64,000 nucleotides of DNA, from the NCBI RefSeq assembly GCF_013315265.1, contig NZ_JABUFE010000010.1, positions 1-64,000 on the forward strand, given 5' to 3'. The position numbers and the translations under genes were made by a program. The notes under the pieces are model-generated. The model ran no database searches. It saw only the letters and a list, made by a program, of their open reading frames with translations, and was not told the DNA's origin. Positions within the stretch are counted from its first letter, which is position 1; each line of letters starts with the position of its first letter. Below are positions 17,396 through 27,621 of this stretch, piece by piece. Origin of the DNA: Parasulfitobacter algicola. Its GTDB lineage: Bacteria > Pseudomonadota > Alphaproteobacteria > Rhodobacterales > Rhodobacteraceae.

Positions 17396-18556
17396 ATGTT
17401 AAAGGCACTCAAATCTTGTACTGCAATGACCATCGCTGTCGTCGTCGGTGTACAACCCGCCATCGCGCAAATGGTCACAGAAGTTGGTCCCGGTGAGGGC
17501 GAAGTGAACATTGTAGCATGGCCAGGCTACATAGAACGCGGCGAGACGGTTGAGACATTCGATTGGGTGACCGGGTTCGAGGAAGCAACTGGTTGCATGG
17601 TCAATGTCAAAACGGCCAATACGAGCGATGAGATGGTCGCGCTGATGAATGAAGGTGGCTTTGACCTTGTGACCGCGTCTGGTGATGCGAGCTTGCGTAT
17701 GGTTGCGGGCAATCGTGTTCAGCCGATCAACATTGATCTGATCCCAAGCTGGAGCACCGTTGATGACCGCCTGAAAGAGGCACCCTGGCACTACGTAGAT
17801 GGTGTCCATTACGGAACGCCCTATATGTGGGGGCCAAATGTATTGATGTATTCTACTGAGGTCTTTGATGAGGCTCCGACCAGCTGGAACGTCGTGTTTG
17901 AAGAAATGAATTTGCCCGATGGTGAACCCAACGAGGGCCGCGTACAGGCTTACGATGGTCCGATCCATATCGCGGATGCCGCCAATTATCTGATGTATCA
18001 TCAGCCCGAACTGGGAATCACGTCCCCCTATGAGTTGACGCAAGTTCAATACGATGCCGCCCTTGATCTGCTGCGTGTCCAGCGCCAATTGGTCAGCCGC
18101 TACTGGCACGATGCATTCATTCAAATCGACGACTTCAAGAATGAAGGTATGGCGGCGTCAGGTTCTTGGCCGTTCCAAGTCAATCTCTTGCAGGGTGACG
18201 GTGCCGCAGTTGCCTCCACCATCCCGCAAGAGGGTGCGACCGGCTGGGCGGACACCACGATGATGCACGTTGATGCGGAAAACCCGAACTGCGCGTATAT
18301 GTGGATGGAACATTCGCTGGCGTCTAACCTGCAATCTGACTTGTCAGTCTGGTTCGGGGCGAATCCTGCGGTTCCAGCGGCGTGTACGGATGGGCGTGGC
18401 ATGCAAACCGCCGAAGGCTGCACCAAAAACGGGTTTGATGAGTTTGATCGGATCAAATTCTGGACAACACCGGTGTCGTCTTGCGAAAGCCAAGAGGAAT
18501 GCGTGCCGTATTACCGTTGGGTGTCCGATTACATCGGTGTCATCGGCGGGCGCTAA
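17396..18556 (+). CDS. ydcS: Polyamine-type ABC substrate-binding protein (YdcS/PotD-like)
   Basis: A 386-residue exported binding protein with a signal peptide over residues 1-24 (cleavage after AIA-Q). The mature protein starts EVNIVAWPGYIERG, a PotD-type fold, and carries NTSDEMVALMNEGGFDLVTASGD typical of the YdcS branch. Paired cysteines near the C-terminus (CTDGRGM, CTKNG, CESQEEC) may form disulfides. The start is supported by GGGAG ten bases upstream. It is first in a ydcSTUV-patD-like set and is separated from the ATPase gene by a hairpin, which would favour a higher level of binding protein. The substrate is likely putrescine or a related amine. Confidence 0.85.
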   Translation: MLKALKSCTAMTIAVVVGVQPAIAQMVTEVGPGEGEVNIVAWPGYIERGETVETFDWVTGFEEATGCMVNVKTANTSDEMVALMNEGGFDLVTASGDASLRMVAGNRVQPINIDLIPSWSTVDDRLKEAPWHYVDGVHYGTPYMWGPNVLMYSTEVFDEAPTSWNVVFEEMNLPDGEPNEGRVQAYDGPIHIADAANYLMYHQPELGITSPYELTQVQYDAALDLLRVQRQLVSRYWHDAFIQIDDFKNEGMAASGSWPFQVNLLQGDGAAVASTIPQEGATGWADTTMMHVDAENPNCAYMWMEHSLASNLQSDLSVWFGANPAVPAACTDGRGMQTAEGCTKNGFDEFDRIKFWTTPVSSCESQEECVPYYRWVSDYIGVIGGR

Positions 18557-18576
18557 ACGCCAATTTAGCTGAAAAA

Positions 18577-18601
18577 GCCCTGCCAGATTACTAGGCAGGG
18601 C
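18577..18601 (+). terminator. Intra-operon hairpin after ydcS
   Basis: A perfect 8-bp stem GCCCTGCC/GGCAGGGC (18577-18584 with 18594-18601) and a 9-base loop, followed by CACATTTT. It lies 20 bases after the ydcS stop and just before ydcT. It is probably a partial terminator or a 3-prime stability element that sets the protein ratio. Confidence 0.75.
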
Positions 18602-18621
18602 ACATTTTGACCGGATTAAGT

Positions 18622-19611
18622 ATGACAGTAGCAGTTAAATTCAGCGGCGTTTCGCGGCATTTCGGAAAGGTCCGCGCGGTTGACAACGTCGACCTGGACA
18701 TTGCCGAAGGGGAATTCTTCGCAATGTTGGGCCCGTCGGGCTCCGGTAAAACAACCTGCCTGCGCCTTATCGCGGGGTTTGAAAGGCCCACTGCAGGCAC
18801 AATCGAGGTGTTTGGCCAAAATATGGGGGACGTCCCGCCATATAAACGCGAGATCAACACTGTCTTTCAAGACTATGCCCTTTTTCCGCATTTGAATGTC
18901 ATTGATAACGTCGCCTACGGTCTGATGATCGCGGGCCAGTCCAAATCTGTCCGCCAAAAAGCAGCAGATGACGCGCTAGAGATGGTTGCTTTGGGAGGGT
19001 ATGGGCTACGCAAGCCATCCGAACTGTCTGGCGGTCAACGCCAGCGAGTAGCTCTTGCGCGCGCAATCATCAACAAACCCAAGGTTTTGTTGTTGGATGA
19101 ACCCTTGGGCGCGTTAGACCTAAAGCTGCGAGAGCAGATGCAGGAAGAGCTTAAAGTTCTACAAAAACAACTTGGTATTACGTTCGTATTTGTAACCCAC
19201 GATCAAGGCGAAGCTTTGTCGATGGCCGACCGTGTCGCTGTGTTCAACGAAGGTGGCATTGCGCAGATCGCAACCCCACACGAATTGTATTTGCATCCGC
19301 AGACGCCATTTGTTGCTGATTTTGTGGGATCGTCCAACGTTTTGCCCGCGCCATTTGTTAAAAAGATTGTCGGTGCTTCCTATCCGGCAAGCCTTCGTCC
19401 CGAAGCTATTCAGATTTCAAGCCAAGGCCACGCTGGCGTTGTGCGTAGCGTGAACTTTCTGGGCAGTGCGACGCGACTATCTGTGCAGTTGGATGCAGTC
19501 ACTCTTACCGTTTTATGTCCCCTGTCAGATAGCGTTCCCAATATTGGCGAAACGATCTACTTGTCATGGGAAAGCGCTGATATGCATGTAATGGAGGGGG
19601 TTAATGTCTGA
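18622..19611 (+). CDS. ydcT: Polyamine-type ABC transporter ATPase (YdcT/PotA-like)
   Basis: A 329-residue ATPase from the ATG at 18622 (MTVAVKFSGV); an upstream TTG in the terminator tail is less likely. Walker A is GPSGSGKTT (about residues 38-46), the signature is LSGGQRQRVALARA, and Walker B is VLLLDEPLGALD, followed by the H-loop VFVTHDQGEAL. A C-terminal TOBE domain (SLRPEAIQI onward) is typical of PotA/CysA-type ATPases. It overlaps ydcU by 8 bases and energises amine uptake. Confidence 0.9.
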   Translation: MTVAVKFSGVSRHFGKVRAVDNVDLDIAEGEFFAMLGPSGSGKTTCLRLIAGFERPTAGTIEVFGQNMGDVPPYKREINTVFQDYALFPHLNVIDNVAYGLMIAGQSKSVRQKAADDALEMVALGGYGLRKPSELSGGQRQRVALARAIINKPKVLLLDEPLGALDLKLREQMQEELKVLQKQLGITFVFVTHDQGEALSMADRVAVFNEGGIAQIATPHELYLHPQTPFVADFVGSSNVLPAPFVKKIVGASYPASLRPEAIQISSQGHAGVVRSVNFLGSATRLSVQLDAVTLTVLCPLSDSVPNIGETIYLSWESADMHVMEGVNV

Positions 19612-20521
19612 TACTCTACTCGGTCGTATATCAGACACCCTTTGGCGTAACCCACGCCTCTTAATTGTGGCGCTACTTGCCCCGCCTGTGGCGTGGCTTG
19701 GAATTATCTACCTTGGCTCACTTTTTGCATTGCTCGCGCAAAGCTTTTTTTCGATTGATGAGTTTTCGGGCCTTATCAATTACGAGTTCACGTTGAAAAC
19801 CTATGGCGAACTGTTCAAGGCCTACAACCTCGACATCATAGTGCGCACCGTCACTATGGCATTGGCCGTCACGATTGGTGCTGCGATCATCGGGTTTCCT
19901 GTTGCCTATTTTGCCGCGCGATATGCTCGCGGGCCGTGGAAAGCACTCTTTTACCTCGGTGTAATGTTGCCTTTGTGGTCAAGCTATCTGGTAAAAGTTT
20001 ATTCATGGAAATTGATCCTAGCCAAAGAAGGTATTTTGAATTGGTTGTTCGAAACCTTACACCTTAGCCGGTTGTTGAACGCCTATTTGTCACTGCCTAT
20101 CGTCGGGGGCAATTCTCTATCGGTCAGCACGACCGGAACATTCCTTGTGTTCCTCTATGTCTGGCTACCCTTCATGATCCTTCCCATTCAGGCTTCGTTG
20201 GAACGCGTGCCACACTCGATGCTTGAAGCCTCGGGTGATCTGGGGGCAACACCAGTGCAGGCATTTCGTACCGTGCTTCTGCCTCTTGCGTTCCCCGGCA
20301 TAATCGCAGGTTCCATCTTTACGTTCTCTCTGACATTGGGCGACTATATTATCCCTCAGATTGTCGGATCTTCGCGACGTTTCATTGGGCAAGCTGTCTA
20401 CCAATACCAGGGCACTGCAGGAAACATCCCACTCGCCGCTGCATTTGCCGTTGTCCCAATTATTATCATGGGTCTCTATCTGTGGTGGGCCAAACGCAAG
20501 GGAGCATTCGATGCACTCTGA
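19604..20521 (+). CDS. ydcU: Polyamine-type ABC permease (YdcU/PotB-like)
   Basis: A 305-residue inner-membrane permease with six membrane segments and the EAA loop near residue 205 ([26 protein letters not shown]). The N-terminal stretch before the first helix is typical of PotB. It overlaps the ATPase gene by 8 bases and the second permease by 11, so translation is coupled. Confidence 0.88.
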   Translation: MSDTLLGRISDTLWRNPRLLIVALLAPPVAWLGIIYLGSLFALLAQSFFSIDEFSGLINYEFTLKTYGELFKAYNLDIIVRTVTMALAVTIGAAIIGFPVAYFAARYARGPWKALFYLGVMLPLWSSYLVKVYSWKLILAKEGILNWLFETLHLSRLLNAYLSLPIVGGNSLSVSTTGTFLVFLYVWLPFMILPIQASLERVPHSMLEASGDLGATPVQAFRTVLLPLAFPGIIAGSIFTFSLTLGDYIIPQIVGSSRRFIGQAVYQYQGTAGNIPLAAAFAVVPIIIMGLYLWWAKRKGAFDAL

Positions 20522-21317
20522 TCGGGCGCCTTTCGGCTTGAAAATTGCAGCGATCGCCGGGCTCGCATTTATGCACCTGCCGCTTTTGCTTATTTTTGTC
20601 TACGCATTCACCACTGAAGACAAATCCTATCAGTGGCCACCCCCTGGGCTGACTTTGGAGTGGTTTGCTGTGACATGGGCGCGCGAAGACGTATGGGAAG
20701 CACTGTCTCTCTCAGTGAAGGTTGCGTCAATCTCAACGGTTATCGCTTTGATCCTTGGCACCTTATGTGCGGCAGCTATCAGTCGAACTAGGTTCTTTGG
20801 ACGTGAAGCGGTATCACTCATGGTAATCCTGCCAATTGCCCTACCAGGGATCATCACGGGTATCTCATTGCGCTCGGCCTTTAACTTAGCAGATATTCCA
20901 TTCAGCTTTTGGACTATTGTTCTGGGCCACGCCACGTTCTGCGTTGTGGTTGTTTATAACAACGCTGTTGCGCGGTTCCGTCGTGTGTCGGGATCTCTGG
21001 TCGAGGCGTCCATGGATCTTGGCGCCAATAGCTTCCAGACGTTCCGCCATGTAATTTTGCCCAATATAGCGACTGCCCTGCTCGCGGGTGGCATGCTCGC
21101 TTTCGCACTGTCTTTCGATGAGGTTATCGTAACGACCTTTACCGCCGGACAGCAACAAACCCTACCGATCTGGATGCTCGAAGAACTCGTACGGCCACGC
21201 CAGCGCCCCGTAACAAACGTTGTTGCGATGATCGTAGTTATGGTCACCTTTCTGCCTATCCTTGGAGCCTACTACCTCACACGGGGCACTGACTCTGTTG
21301 CCGGGCAAGGCAAATAA
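20511..21317 (+). CDS. ydcV: Polyamine-type ABC permease (YdcV/PotC-like)
   Basis: A 268-residue permease from the ATG at 20511 ([11 protein letters not shown]); a longer in-frame extension overlaps ydcU and is not credible. It has six membrane segments and an EAA loop [22 protein letters not shown], the PotC pattern. It pairs with YdcU to form the channel. The aldehyde dehydrogenase gene follows after 20 bases, in the same order as ydcSTUV-patD of E. coli. Confidence 0.88.
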   Translation: MHSDRAPFGLKIAAIAGLAFMHLPLLLIFVYAFTTEDKSYQWPPPGLTLEWFAVTWAREDVWEALSLSVKVASISTVIALILGTLCAAAISRTRFFGREAVSLMVILPIALPGIITGISLRSAFNLADIPFSFWTIVLGHATFCVVVVYNNAVARFRRVSGSLVEASMDLGANSFQTFRHVILPNIATALLAGGMLAFALSFDEVIVTTFTAGQQQTLPIWMLEELVRPRQRPVTNVVAMIVVMVTFLPILGAYYLTRGTDSVAGQGK

Positions 21318-21337
21318 TTCTTAACAGGAGACGTATA

Positions 21338-22762
21338 ATGGAAACCAAGATGTTGATCGGATCGTCTTTCGAGGCTGGATCAGAAATTGACGAAGCTGTG
21401 CTGAACCCGCGTACCGGTGAGACTATTTTGTCGCTGCCAGAAGCGAGTAATGCACAGATTGACCGTGCTGTCGCCGCCGCTCGCGCCGCATTCACTGGCT
21501 GGTCGCGCACCACGCCAAGCGAGCGGTCGCAAAAGCTTCTTGCAATTGCCGATGCGGTCGAAGGGTCGCTTGAGGACCTGGCCCAACTTGAGGCGCTTAA
21601 TTGTGGAAAACCCATCAATGAAGTGCGCAATGAAGAGATCCCTGCAGTTGTGGATTGCTTCCGCTATTTTGCGGGTGCTGTGCGTAACATGCATGGGCCT
21701 TTGGCGGGCGAATACATGGAAGGTCATACAAGCATGGTGCGGCGTGATGCTATCGGTGTCGTAGCCTCAATCGCTCCATGGAATTATCCAGTGATGATGA
21801 TGGCGTGGAAGTTGGCACCTGCTCTTGCTGGCGGAAACACCGTGGTTCTTAAGCCATCCGAGCAAACGCCTTTAACGGCGCTAAAACTAGCACAGCTTAT
21901 GTCAGCTATTCTGCCTGAGGGTGTCATCAATGTTATCGTCGGGCAGGGGGCAACTGTTGGAAATACCCTGATCAATCACCCTGGTGTGGATATGATTTCG
22001 ATCACCGGTGATATTTCAACCGGCAAGAAAGTTCTCCAGGCGGCATCAAAGACTGTCAAACGAACACATCTTGAACTAGGCGGTAAAGCCCCGGTCATCG
22101 TCTTCGACGACGCTGATCTTGACCGTGTCGTCGAAGGCATGCGCGCGTTCAGTTTTTACAATGCGGGTCAGGATTGTACTGCCGCCTGTCGCATTTACGC
22201 TGGGCCCAAGATTTACGATAAACTGGTGGCGGATCTGTCGTCTGCTGCGGCGACGATTACCTACAATCAGGCTGACGACACGGTGAACGAAATTCCGCCA
22301 CTGATTTCGCAGCGCCAACGTGACCGCGTTGCCAGCTTTGTGCAACGAACCAGCGAACAAAAGCATATGGAGATCACGACCGGTGGCGGATCACCCGATG
22401 GTTCTGGGTTTTACTACAAGCCGACTGTAATTGCAGGTGCACTACAGTCCGATGAAATTGTCCAACGTGAAGTGTTTGGCCCGGTAGTATCAGTCACAAG
22501 ATTTACGGATTCGGACGAAGCCGTCACATGGGCGAATGACAGCAATTATGGCCTCGCGTCGTCTGTCTGGACACAAGACGTTGGCAAAGCCATGGACGTG
22601 TCTGCCCGGCTTCAATACGGCTGTACATGGGTCAATACGCACTTTATGCTGACCAATGAGATGCCTCATGGTGGTGTCAAACAATCGGGCTACGGCAAAG
22701 ATATGTCGATGTACGCGCTCGAAGATTACACAGCAGTCCGTCACATCATGATCGCGCACTAA
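21338..22762 (+). CDS. patD: Gamma-aminobutyraldehyde dehydrogenase (PatD-like)
   Basis: A 474-residue NAD-dependent aldehyde dehydrogenase, the same length as E. coli PatD (YdcW). Catalytic features: [37 protein letters not shown] (general base Glu), [12 protein letters not shown] (nucleophile Cys near residue 281) and EVFGPV. It should oxidise 4-aminobutanal, made from putrescine, to GABA. The gene order after the YdcSTUV importer and before gabT supports this. The Shine-Dalgarno is AGGAG ahead of the ATG. Assignment to aminobutyraldehyde rather than betaine aldehyde rests on context and resemblance. Confidence 0.85.
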   Translation: METKMLIGSSFEAGSEIDEAVLNPRTGETILSLPEASNAQIDRAVAAARAAFTGWSRTTPSERSQKLLAIADAVEGSLEDLAQLEALNCGKPINEVRNEEIPAVVDCFRYFAGAVRNMHGPLAGEYMEGHTSMVRRDAIGVVASIAPWNYPVMMMAWKLAPALAGGNTVVLKPSEQTPLTALKLAQLMSAILPEGVINVIVGQGATVGNTLINHPGVDMISITGDISTGKKVLQAASKTVKRTHLELGGKAPVIVFDDADLDRVVEGMRAFSFYNAGQDCTAACRIYAGPKIYDKLVADLSSAAATITYNQADDTVNEIPPLISQRQRDRVASFVQRTSEQKHMEITTGGGSPDGSGFYYKPTVIAGALQSDEIVQREVFGPVVSVTRFTDSDEAVTWANDSNYGLASSVWTQDVGKAMDVSARLQYGCTWVNTHFMLTNEMPHGGVKQSGYGKDMSMYALEDYTAVRHIMIAH

Positions 22763-22847
22763 CACCGCCCACTTCGCATTAAAAATAGACCCGGCGCGCA
22801 ACGTATGGCTGTGGTGCCCCGGCAGACCTGTTTCAAAGGACAATGAC

Positions 22848-24134
22848 ATGTTGAATAAAGATGTAAGTGTACGACGCGATGGTGCCATTGCACGTGGTGT
22901 CGGAATGATGACGCAAATCTTCGCAGATCGGGCGAAAAACGCTGAAATTTGGGATATCGAAGGCAATCGTTTCATAGATTTTGCAGCGGGCATCGCAGTG
23001 GTCAATACTGGCCATTGCCACCCGAAAATTGTGGCCGCTGTGAAAGCCCAGATTGACCGATTTACACATACTTGCCATCAGGTCGTCCCTTACGAAAATT
23101 ACATCAGATTAGCCGAACGTCTGAACGCGCTGGTACCGGGTGATTTTGCAAAAAAGACCATTTTCGTAACAACAGGCGCTGAAGCCGCCGAGAATGCGGT
23201 AAAGATTGCGCGCGCGGCAACTGGACGCTCGGCGGTCATCGCGTTCTCAGGTGGGTTTCATGGGCGAACATTTATGGGCATGGCCCTTACCGGCAAGGTG
23301 GTGCCATACAAAAAAGGCTTTGGCGCGATGCCTGGGGACGTATTTCATGCACCGTTTCCCATTCCACTTCATGGCGTCACGGTTGAGGATTCGATTGCTG
23401 CATTGGACAAATTATTTAAAGCAGACGTGGATCCCGAACGTGTCGCTGCGATCATGTTGGAACCCGTTCAGGGAGAAGGCGGGTTCTATGAAGCGCCCAA
23501 AGAACTCATGCGGTATTTGCGCAAGATTTGCGATGAACACGGCATACTTCTTGTAGCGGATGAGGTGCAGACCGGTTTCGCACGTACCGGTAAAATGTTC
23601 GCAATGGAACATCACGATGTAGTGCCTGATCTGACGGCAATGGCAAAAGGTCTTGGTGGAGGGTTCCCGATTGCCGCAGTCACGGGGCGCGCTGACATCA
23701 TGGATGGTGCAACCCCGGGCGGCCTCGGCGGGACTTACGGAGGGACGCCGATCGGCATTGCCGCAGCACATGCCGTCCTCGATGTTATTGAAGATGAAAA
23801 GCTTTGCGAGCGCGCCAATGTTCTTGGTTCGCGCCTGCGCCAAAGGCTTGAAAGTTTGCGGGAAGATGTGCCTGAAATTGCGGATATTCGCGGACCAGGT
23901 TTCATGACCGCAGTCGAGTTCAAATTAAGAGACTCAGCCGCACCAAGCCCCGACTTTACAAATGCAGTGAAGGCACACGCATTGCAGCGCAACTTGATTT
24001 TGCTGACTTGTGGTATCCACAGCAATGTCATTCGGTTCCTCTCCCCCATCACGATCGAGGACGATACCTTCTCTGAAGCTCTGGAAATTATTGAGGCGTC
24101 GATCCGTGCCGCGCAGGCCGGAGCAGGGCATTAA
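22848..24134 (+). CDS. gabT: 4-aminobutyrate aminotransferase
   Basis: A 428-residue class III PLP aminotransferase. It shows VTTGAEAAENAVKIAR, the aromatic FSGGFHGRTFMGMALTGK, the PLP-binding Asp in LLVADEVQTGFARTGK, and the catalytic Lys in TAMAKGLGGGFPIAAV. It converts GABA and 2-oxoglutarate to succinate semialdehyde and glutamate. It lies 85 bases after patD, and a broken gabD begins 2 bases after its stop. The path putrescine to GABA to succinate semialdehyde is therefore encoded, but the next step is not encoded here. Confidence 0.9.
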   Translation: MLNKDVSVRRDGAIARGVGMMTQIFADRAKNAEIWDIEGNRFIDFAAGIAVVNTGHCHPKIVAAVKAQIDRFTHTCHQVVPYENYIRLAERLNALVPGDFAKKTIFVTTGAEAAENAVKIARAATGRSAVIAFSGGFHGRTFMGMALTGKVVPYKKGFGAMPGDVFHAPFPIPLHGVTVEDSIAALDKLFKADVDPERVAAIMLEPVQGEGGFYEAPKELMRYLRKICDEHGILLVADEVQTGFARTGKMFAMEHHDVVPDLTAMAKGLGGGFPIAAVTGRADIMDGATPGGLGGTYGGTPIGIAAAHAVLDVIEDEKLCERANVLGSRLRQRLESLREDVPEIADIRGPGFMTAVEFKLRDSAAPSPDFTNAVKAHALQRNLILLTCGIHSNVIRFLSPITIEDDTFSEALEIIEASIRAAQAGAGH

Positions 24135-24135
24135 C

Positions 24136-24527
24136 ATGTTACCATTGAACCAACCTGACCTTTTCATTAATGCGGCCCTGATCGGGGGGAGTGGATGCAG
24201 GCAGCGTCCACTGGCAATACATTTGATATCTTGAAACCTTCGACCAGACAACGCATCGCAATCCTGCCAGATATGGGACAACCCGAGGCGAATTTTGCAA
24301 TTGATGTTGCGTATCAGGCCCAAAAGGAATGGGCTGCGTGCATGGGGAAAGATCGGGATGCGGTCCTGCGCCGCCTGTACGATCTAATCCTCGCCAATTG
24401 TGATGATCTGGCAGTCATTTTGACAGCGGAAATGGGCAAACCATTGGCAGAGGCTAAGAGTGAAATCCTCTACCAGTTCATGCACGGCGCAGCGAATGGT
24501 AGTGTTTCCCGAACCTGCCACTCGTGA
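24136..24527 (+). pseudogene. gabD: Succinate-semialdehyde dehydrogenase GabD, truncated and frameshifted
   Basis: From the ATG at 24136 the frame reads MLPLNQPDLFINAALIGG. A base is then missing near 24189, where the family has GEWM. The sequence continues in another frame as QAASTGNTFDILKPST, AYQAQKEWA, LRRLYDLILANCDDLAVILTAEMGKPLAEAKSEIL, and then leaves the family. Only about the first 120 of some 480 residues remain, so the NAD-binding and catalytic parts are gone. Downstream 24528-24643 holds nothing recognised. This is a recently decayed third gene of a patD-gabT-gabD operon. Confidence 0.88.
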
Positions 24528-24643
24528 CAATCGCAGTGAAGGTGTCAGGAGAGTTTCCTAATGCTGCGACCGCACGAATGTCGGCTTATCTGATCTGGCG
24601 CACAATGGATCTGGTATACAATATTAAAACCGCATCGCGAACT

Positions 24644-25153
24644 CTACACCCGGTACGGTTCAATTATGTCCGCCGACAGAGCGTATCCAATTTCCGCAAG
24701 ATGTGTGCTCAACGATGATACGCCGAACATGCCTATAACATTGACCGCTTCGAACAGACCATCGCTTTCATAAGGTGTTGATGTGGTGACAAAGACAAGC
24801 TGGTTCGCAGGCGGAGGCGGAACGTGGACGCAAGCCCCTACATAAGGCACCAGAATAAACGCCGTCACACCTGTGCCAGTGTATTCGATAGGCACGATAA
24901 ACCCTGGCAAACGGACGATCTGACCATTCCATTCGGTTCTTACACCCATTGATGGTGGCTGTTGGCTTGACATTGCGGCTCCTTCGTCATGGGACAATAG
25001 GCCGCGTAACGCATTCGGGATGGCTGATTGACCCTCAGGCAGCAAGTCTTCCCAATCAAGGTCGATATAATCCTCAGCGCGGGCAAAACCGGGCAAAAGC
25101 GTTGAGGCTGCGATACCTGTAAGAAGTGTGCGACGGTTTAAATGGCAGATCAC
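24644..25153 (-). CDS. DUF3299 exported protein (Zrg zinc-uptake type), second copy
   Basis: A 169-residue protein with a twin-arginine-like leader (NRRTLLTGIAASTLLPGFARA) and a DUF3299 domain. It shows IDLDWEDLLPEG, RLPGFIVPIEYTGTGVTAFILVPYVGACVHVPPPPANQLVFV, and a C-terminal GYALSADIIEP. It overlaps the preceding paralogue as ATGA. In Vibrio cholerae, DUF3299 proteins are encoded with the ZrgABCDE zinc uptake system. The conserved CVHVPPPPANQ with Cys and His suggests metal handling. It is the last gene of the zur-led operon. Confidence 0.8.
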   Translation of the reverse strand: MICHLNRRTLLTGIAASTLLPGFARAEDYIDLDWEDLLPEGQSAIPNALRGLLSHDEGAAMSSQQPPSMGVRTEWNGQIVRLPGFIVPIEYTGTGVTAFILVPYVGACVHVPPPPANQLVFVTTSTPYESDGLFEAVNVIGMFGVSSLSTHLAEIGYALSADIIEPYRV

Positions 25154-25650
25154 CAGACATAGACCTCCATTTCATCGGCCGTGAGCGAATATCCTGTCTG
25201 ACCAAGATTGGTGGATTGCAATTGCGTCCGCAGTGTTCCTGTGACCCAGACAGGGTCCCAAAGCTGATCGCTTGGCCATGGCTGGACTGTCTTTACCATA
25301 ACAAGCTGGTTTGCAGGTGGAGGCGGCGTGTGGATGCAGGCGCCAACGTACGGCACTAGCATGAAATTGGTCACGCCCTTTGCACTCACCTCAAACGGAA
25401 TGATGAACCCCGGCATTTTGATATATGCGCCATCAAGTGCCTCGTTCAGTTTCACCGCGTTGGCGTCGTAGATCGGGTTCCATGTGTCATTGGCGACGTC
25501 TATGTCGCCTTCTCCGATGATCTGGGCATAGGGCAACCCCGGCGGCAGAAGCTCATCCCAAAGGATTTCCCGGGGCGTTGCCGCAAATGCCACCTTTGGG
25601 ACGACGACAGATCCGCATAAAAGCATCAAGGCAGCTCTGCGATTCAACAT
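25150..25650 (-). CDS. DUF3299 exported protein (Zrg zinc-uptake type), first copy
   Basis: A 166-residue paralogue of the next gene, with a signal peptide over residues 1-23 (cleavage after AFA). It keeps the core motif GFIIPFEVSAKGVTNFMLVPYVG followed by CIHTPPPPANQLVMVKT. The pair probably arose by tandem duplication, and both copies keep the Cys-x-His-x-PPPPANQ loop. It starts 22 bases after the ABC permease gene. It is probably periplasmic and works with the ABC pair. Confidence 0.8.
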   Translation of the reverse strand: MLNRRAALMLLCGSVVVPKVAFAATPREILWDELLPPGLPYAQIIGEGDIDVANDTWNPIYDANAVKLNEALDGAYIKMPGFIIPFEVSAKGVTNFMLVPYVGACIHTPPPPANQLVMVKTVQPWPSDQLWDPVWVTGTLRTQLQSTNLGQTGYSLTADEMEVYVW

Positions 25651-25672
25651 TACATTCCCCTCGTCCTCAACA

Positions 25673-26923
25673 TCACGTTTTCACTATCATACCATCCGCA
25701 ACAGACATTCTGTAGGCCCTAAGTGCAGGCACAAGGCTCACAATTGCGCCAGCACAGATCACCCCAAGAATGACCCATACTTCGCGCAGCGTTGGTGCAG
25801 TGATCGGTAACCACAGGCCAAAGGTGCTATCAAGGATCGGCTGCGCGATGATCAGCCCGATATACAACAGGACCACCCCAAACAATGCACCAAGCGCCGC
25901 CATCACCATGGCTTCCAAGACAAGCATGCTCAGAATGGTGAAAGGCCGCGCACCCATGGCCCGAAAGATCGCCATCTCGCGACGGCGCTCGTTAAGGCTG
26001 GAAAAAATCGTGGCCATCATGCCAATAAGTGCAGTAACAACCACCATGGCCGACACGGCAAGCAATGCGGTTTCGGCAATGCCAACGATCCCCCAGAGTT
26101 CCTGTAAGGCGACGCCGGGCAAGATAGCCAGTAAAGGCTCTTCGGGATATTGATTGATGGCACGCTGTAAGGCAAAGGTTTGCAGCGGGCTTTCAACACC
26201 GACAAGCGCCGCGGTTATCGCCGTAGGCGTCAGCTCCATGTTGCGGATCACATCTACTGGTGTCGATTGGCCGGGCACCTGTGCGCCACTTTGCCAATCC
26301 ACATGGATCGCCTCAATTGCTTGCATGCTGACGATGACCGTGCGGTCAACAGGTGTACCGGTCTTTTCCAGTATGCCCGACACGCGGAACGGCTGATCCT
26401 TATGTTCGGTAAAGGACGCCAGACCGTGGGCAACGATGATCGGATCGCCAACACTATAACTCAGTGTCGTAGCGACGTCGGCACCGATGACCGTATCAAA
26501 CAGGTCATCCATTATGGTACCATTAGACATGGCCAGTGACCTGCCTTGGCGGTACTTGTAATGTCTGAAAAAGGCTTGGGTTGTGCCCATCACGCGGAAC
26601 TGGCGGTGGCTGTCACCAAGTGAGATCGGCACGATCCAATCCACGTCAGACCGCGCTGCGATGTCTTGATAACTTTTCCACGTCACGTTGTTGGTCGCAT
26701 TGCCGATGCGGAATACGGAATACAGCAGCAGTTGCACCGATCCCGACCGCGCCCCAACAATCAAATCGGTGCCAGATATCGTATCGGCAAAGCTGGCCTT
26801 TGCGCCGGTGCGTACCTTTTCCACACCCAGAAACAGCGCCACCGAAAGTGCGATAGCAAGAATGGTCATGCCGACGGTTAGCGCGCGCGCGAACAGTGAG
26901 GCGATAGCAAGGCGAAGGATCAT
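25673..26923 (-). CDS. MacB/FtsX-type ABC permease (Zrg-type)
   Basis: A 416-residue membrane protein with the MacB/LolC layout: one N-terminal helix (residues about 14-36), a large periplasmic domain (about 40-270), and three C-terminal helices in the FtsX domain (from ETALLAVSAMVVVTALIGMMAT). The loop RRREMAIFRAMGARPFTI is the FtsX signature. The ATG overlaps the ATPase stop as ATGA. FtsX-type permeases do not usually import through a pore but work mechanically. In the Zrg system this pair is linked to zinc uptake. Confidence 0.82.
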   Translation of the reverse strand: MILRLAIASLFARALTVGMTILAIALSVALFLGVEKVRTGAKASFADTISGTDLIVGARSGSVQLLLYSVFRIGNATNNVTWKSYQDIAARSDVDWIVPISLGDSHRQFRVMGTTQAFFRHYKYRQGRSLAMSNGTIMDDLFDTVIGADVATTLSYSVGDPIIVAHGLASFTEHKDQPFRVSGILEKTGTPVDRTVIVSMQAIEAIHVDWQSGAQVPGQSTPVDVIRNMELTPTAITAALVGVESPLQTFALQRAINQYPEEPLLAILPGVALQELWGIVGIAETALLAVSAMVVVTALIGMMATIFSSLNERRREMAIFRAMGARPFTILSMLVLEAMVMAALGALFGVVLLYIGLIIAQPILDSTFGLWLPITAPTLREVWVILGVICAGAIVSLVPALRAYRMSVADGMIVKT

Positions 26924-27615
26924 GCCGCTGCCCTTTCGATCTGCGCAATGTCTTCCATGCGGATCACCCGGTCAAAGCGTTCGCCAAGGCGTGCATCATG
27001 ACTGACCATCAAAAGCGAGGTGTTATGCGTGTTCGCCTGTTCAAACAGCAGATCAAGAAAGGCGACCTGACTATTGGCATCAAGGGCCGAAGTGGGTTCA
27101 TCCGCGATGATCAACGGCGGCTGTCCAATCAACGCGCGTGCAACGGCCACGCGTTGTTGCTGACCGACGCTTAGGGTTGTGGCTTTTGCGCTAGTGACGC
27201 CCGCAGGCAGGCCAAGTGCGGCACACAGTTGTGACGCCTCAGTGGTTGCATCAGCTGCACGTTTGCGCCGTGCGGGGGCAAAATGGAGCGGGAGCAAAAT
27301 GTTGTCCATTACAGATCCAAAAGGGAGCAAATTGAACTGTTGAAAGATCACTCCAATCTGCTCAGCCCGTACTTTATCACGCACGCCGCCAGACAATGCG
27401 GCAATGTCTGTTCCTGCGATATCAACGCGTCCCTTATCCGGCAGGATCGTGCCGCAGATCAGCGACAAAAACGTCGATTTTCCTGATCCACTCTCACCTA
27501 GTAACAGCAAAGATTCGCCCTGCGCTACGGATAGATGAGGAACAATCAGGGAAAAGCCGGCCCGCCCTGGCCAACGATAGGCCAGCTTAGTGATTTCGAG
27601 CGTCGTGTTAGTCAC
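26920..27615 (-). CDS. LolD/MacB-type ABC ATPase (Zrg-type)
   Basis: A 231-residue ATPase with Walker A GESGSGKST (about residues 38-46), signature LSVGQQQRVAVARAL (LSVG in place of LSGG, as in several LolD relatives), Walker B LIIADEPTSALD, and H-loop LMVSHDARL. It overlaps the FtsX-type permease by 4 bases and follows the DUF2796 gene after 6 bases. It powers the permease of the zinc operon. Confidence 0.85.
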   Translation of the reverse strand: MTNTTLEITKLAYRWPGRAGFSLIVPHLSVAQGESLLLLGESGSGKSTFLSLICGTILPDKGRVDIAGTDIAALSGGVRDKVRAEQIGVIFQQFNLLPFGSVMDNILLPLHFAPARRKRAADATTEASQLCAALGLPAGVTSAKATTLSVGQQQRVAVARALIGQPPLIIADEPTSALDANSQVAFLDLLFEQANTHNTSLLMVSHDARLGERFDRVIRMEDIAQIERAAA

Positions 27616-27621
27616 TTTCGT

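Noticed and set aside
17399-18124. 241-residue minus-strand frame
   Set aside because: Antisense to the polyamine-binding protein gene, with no motif.
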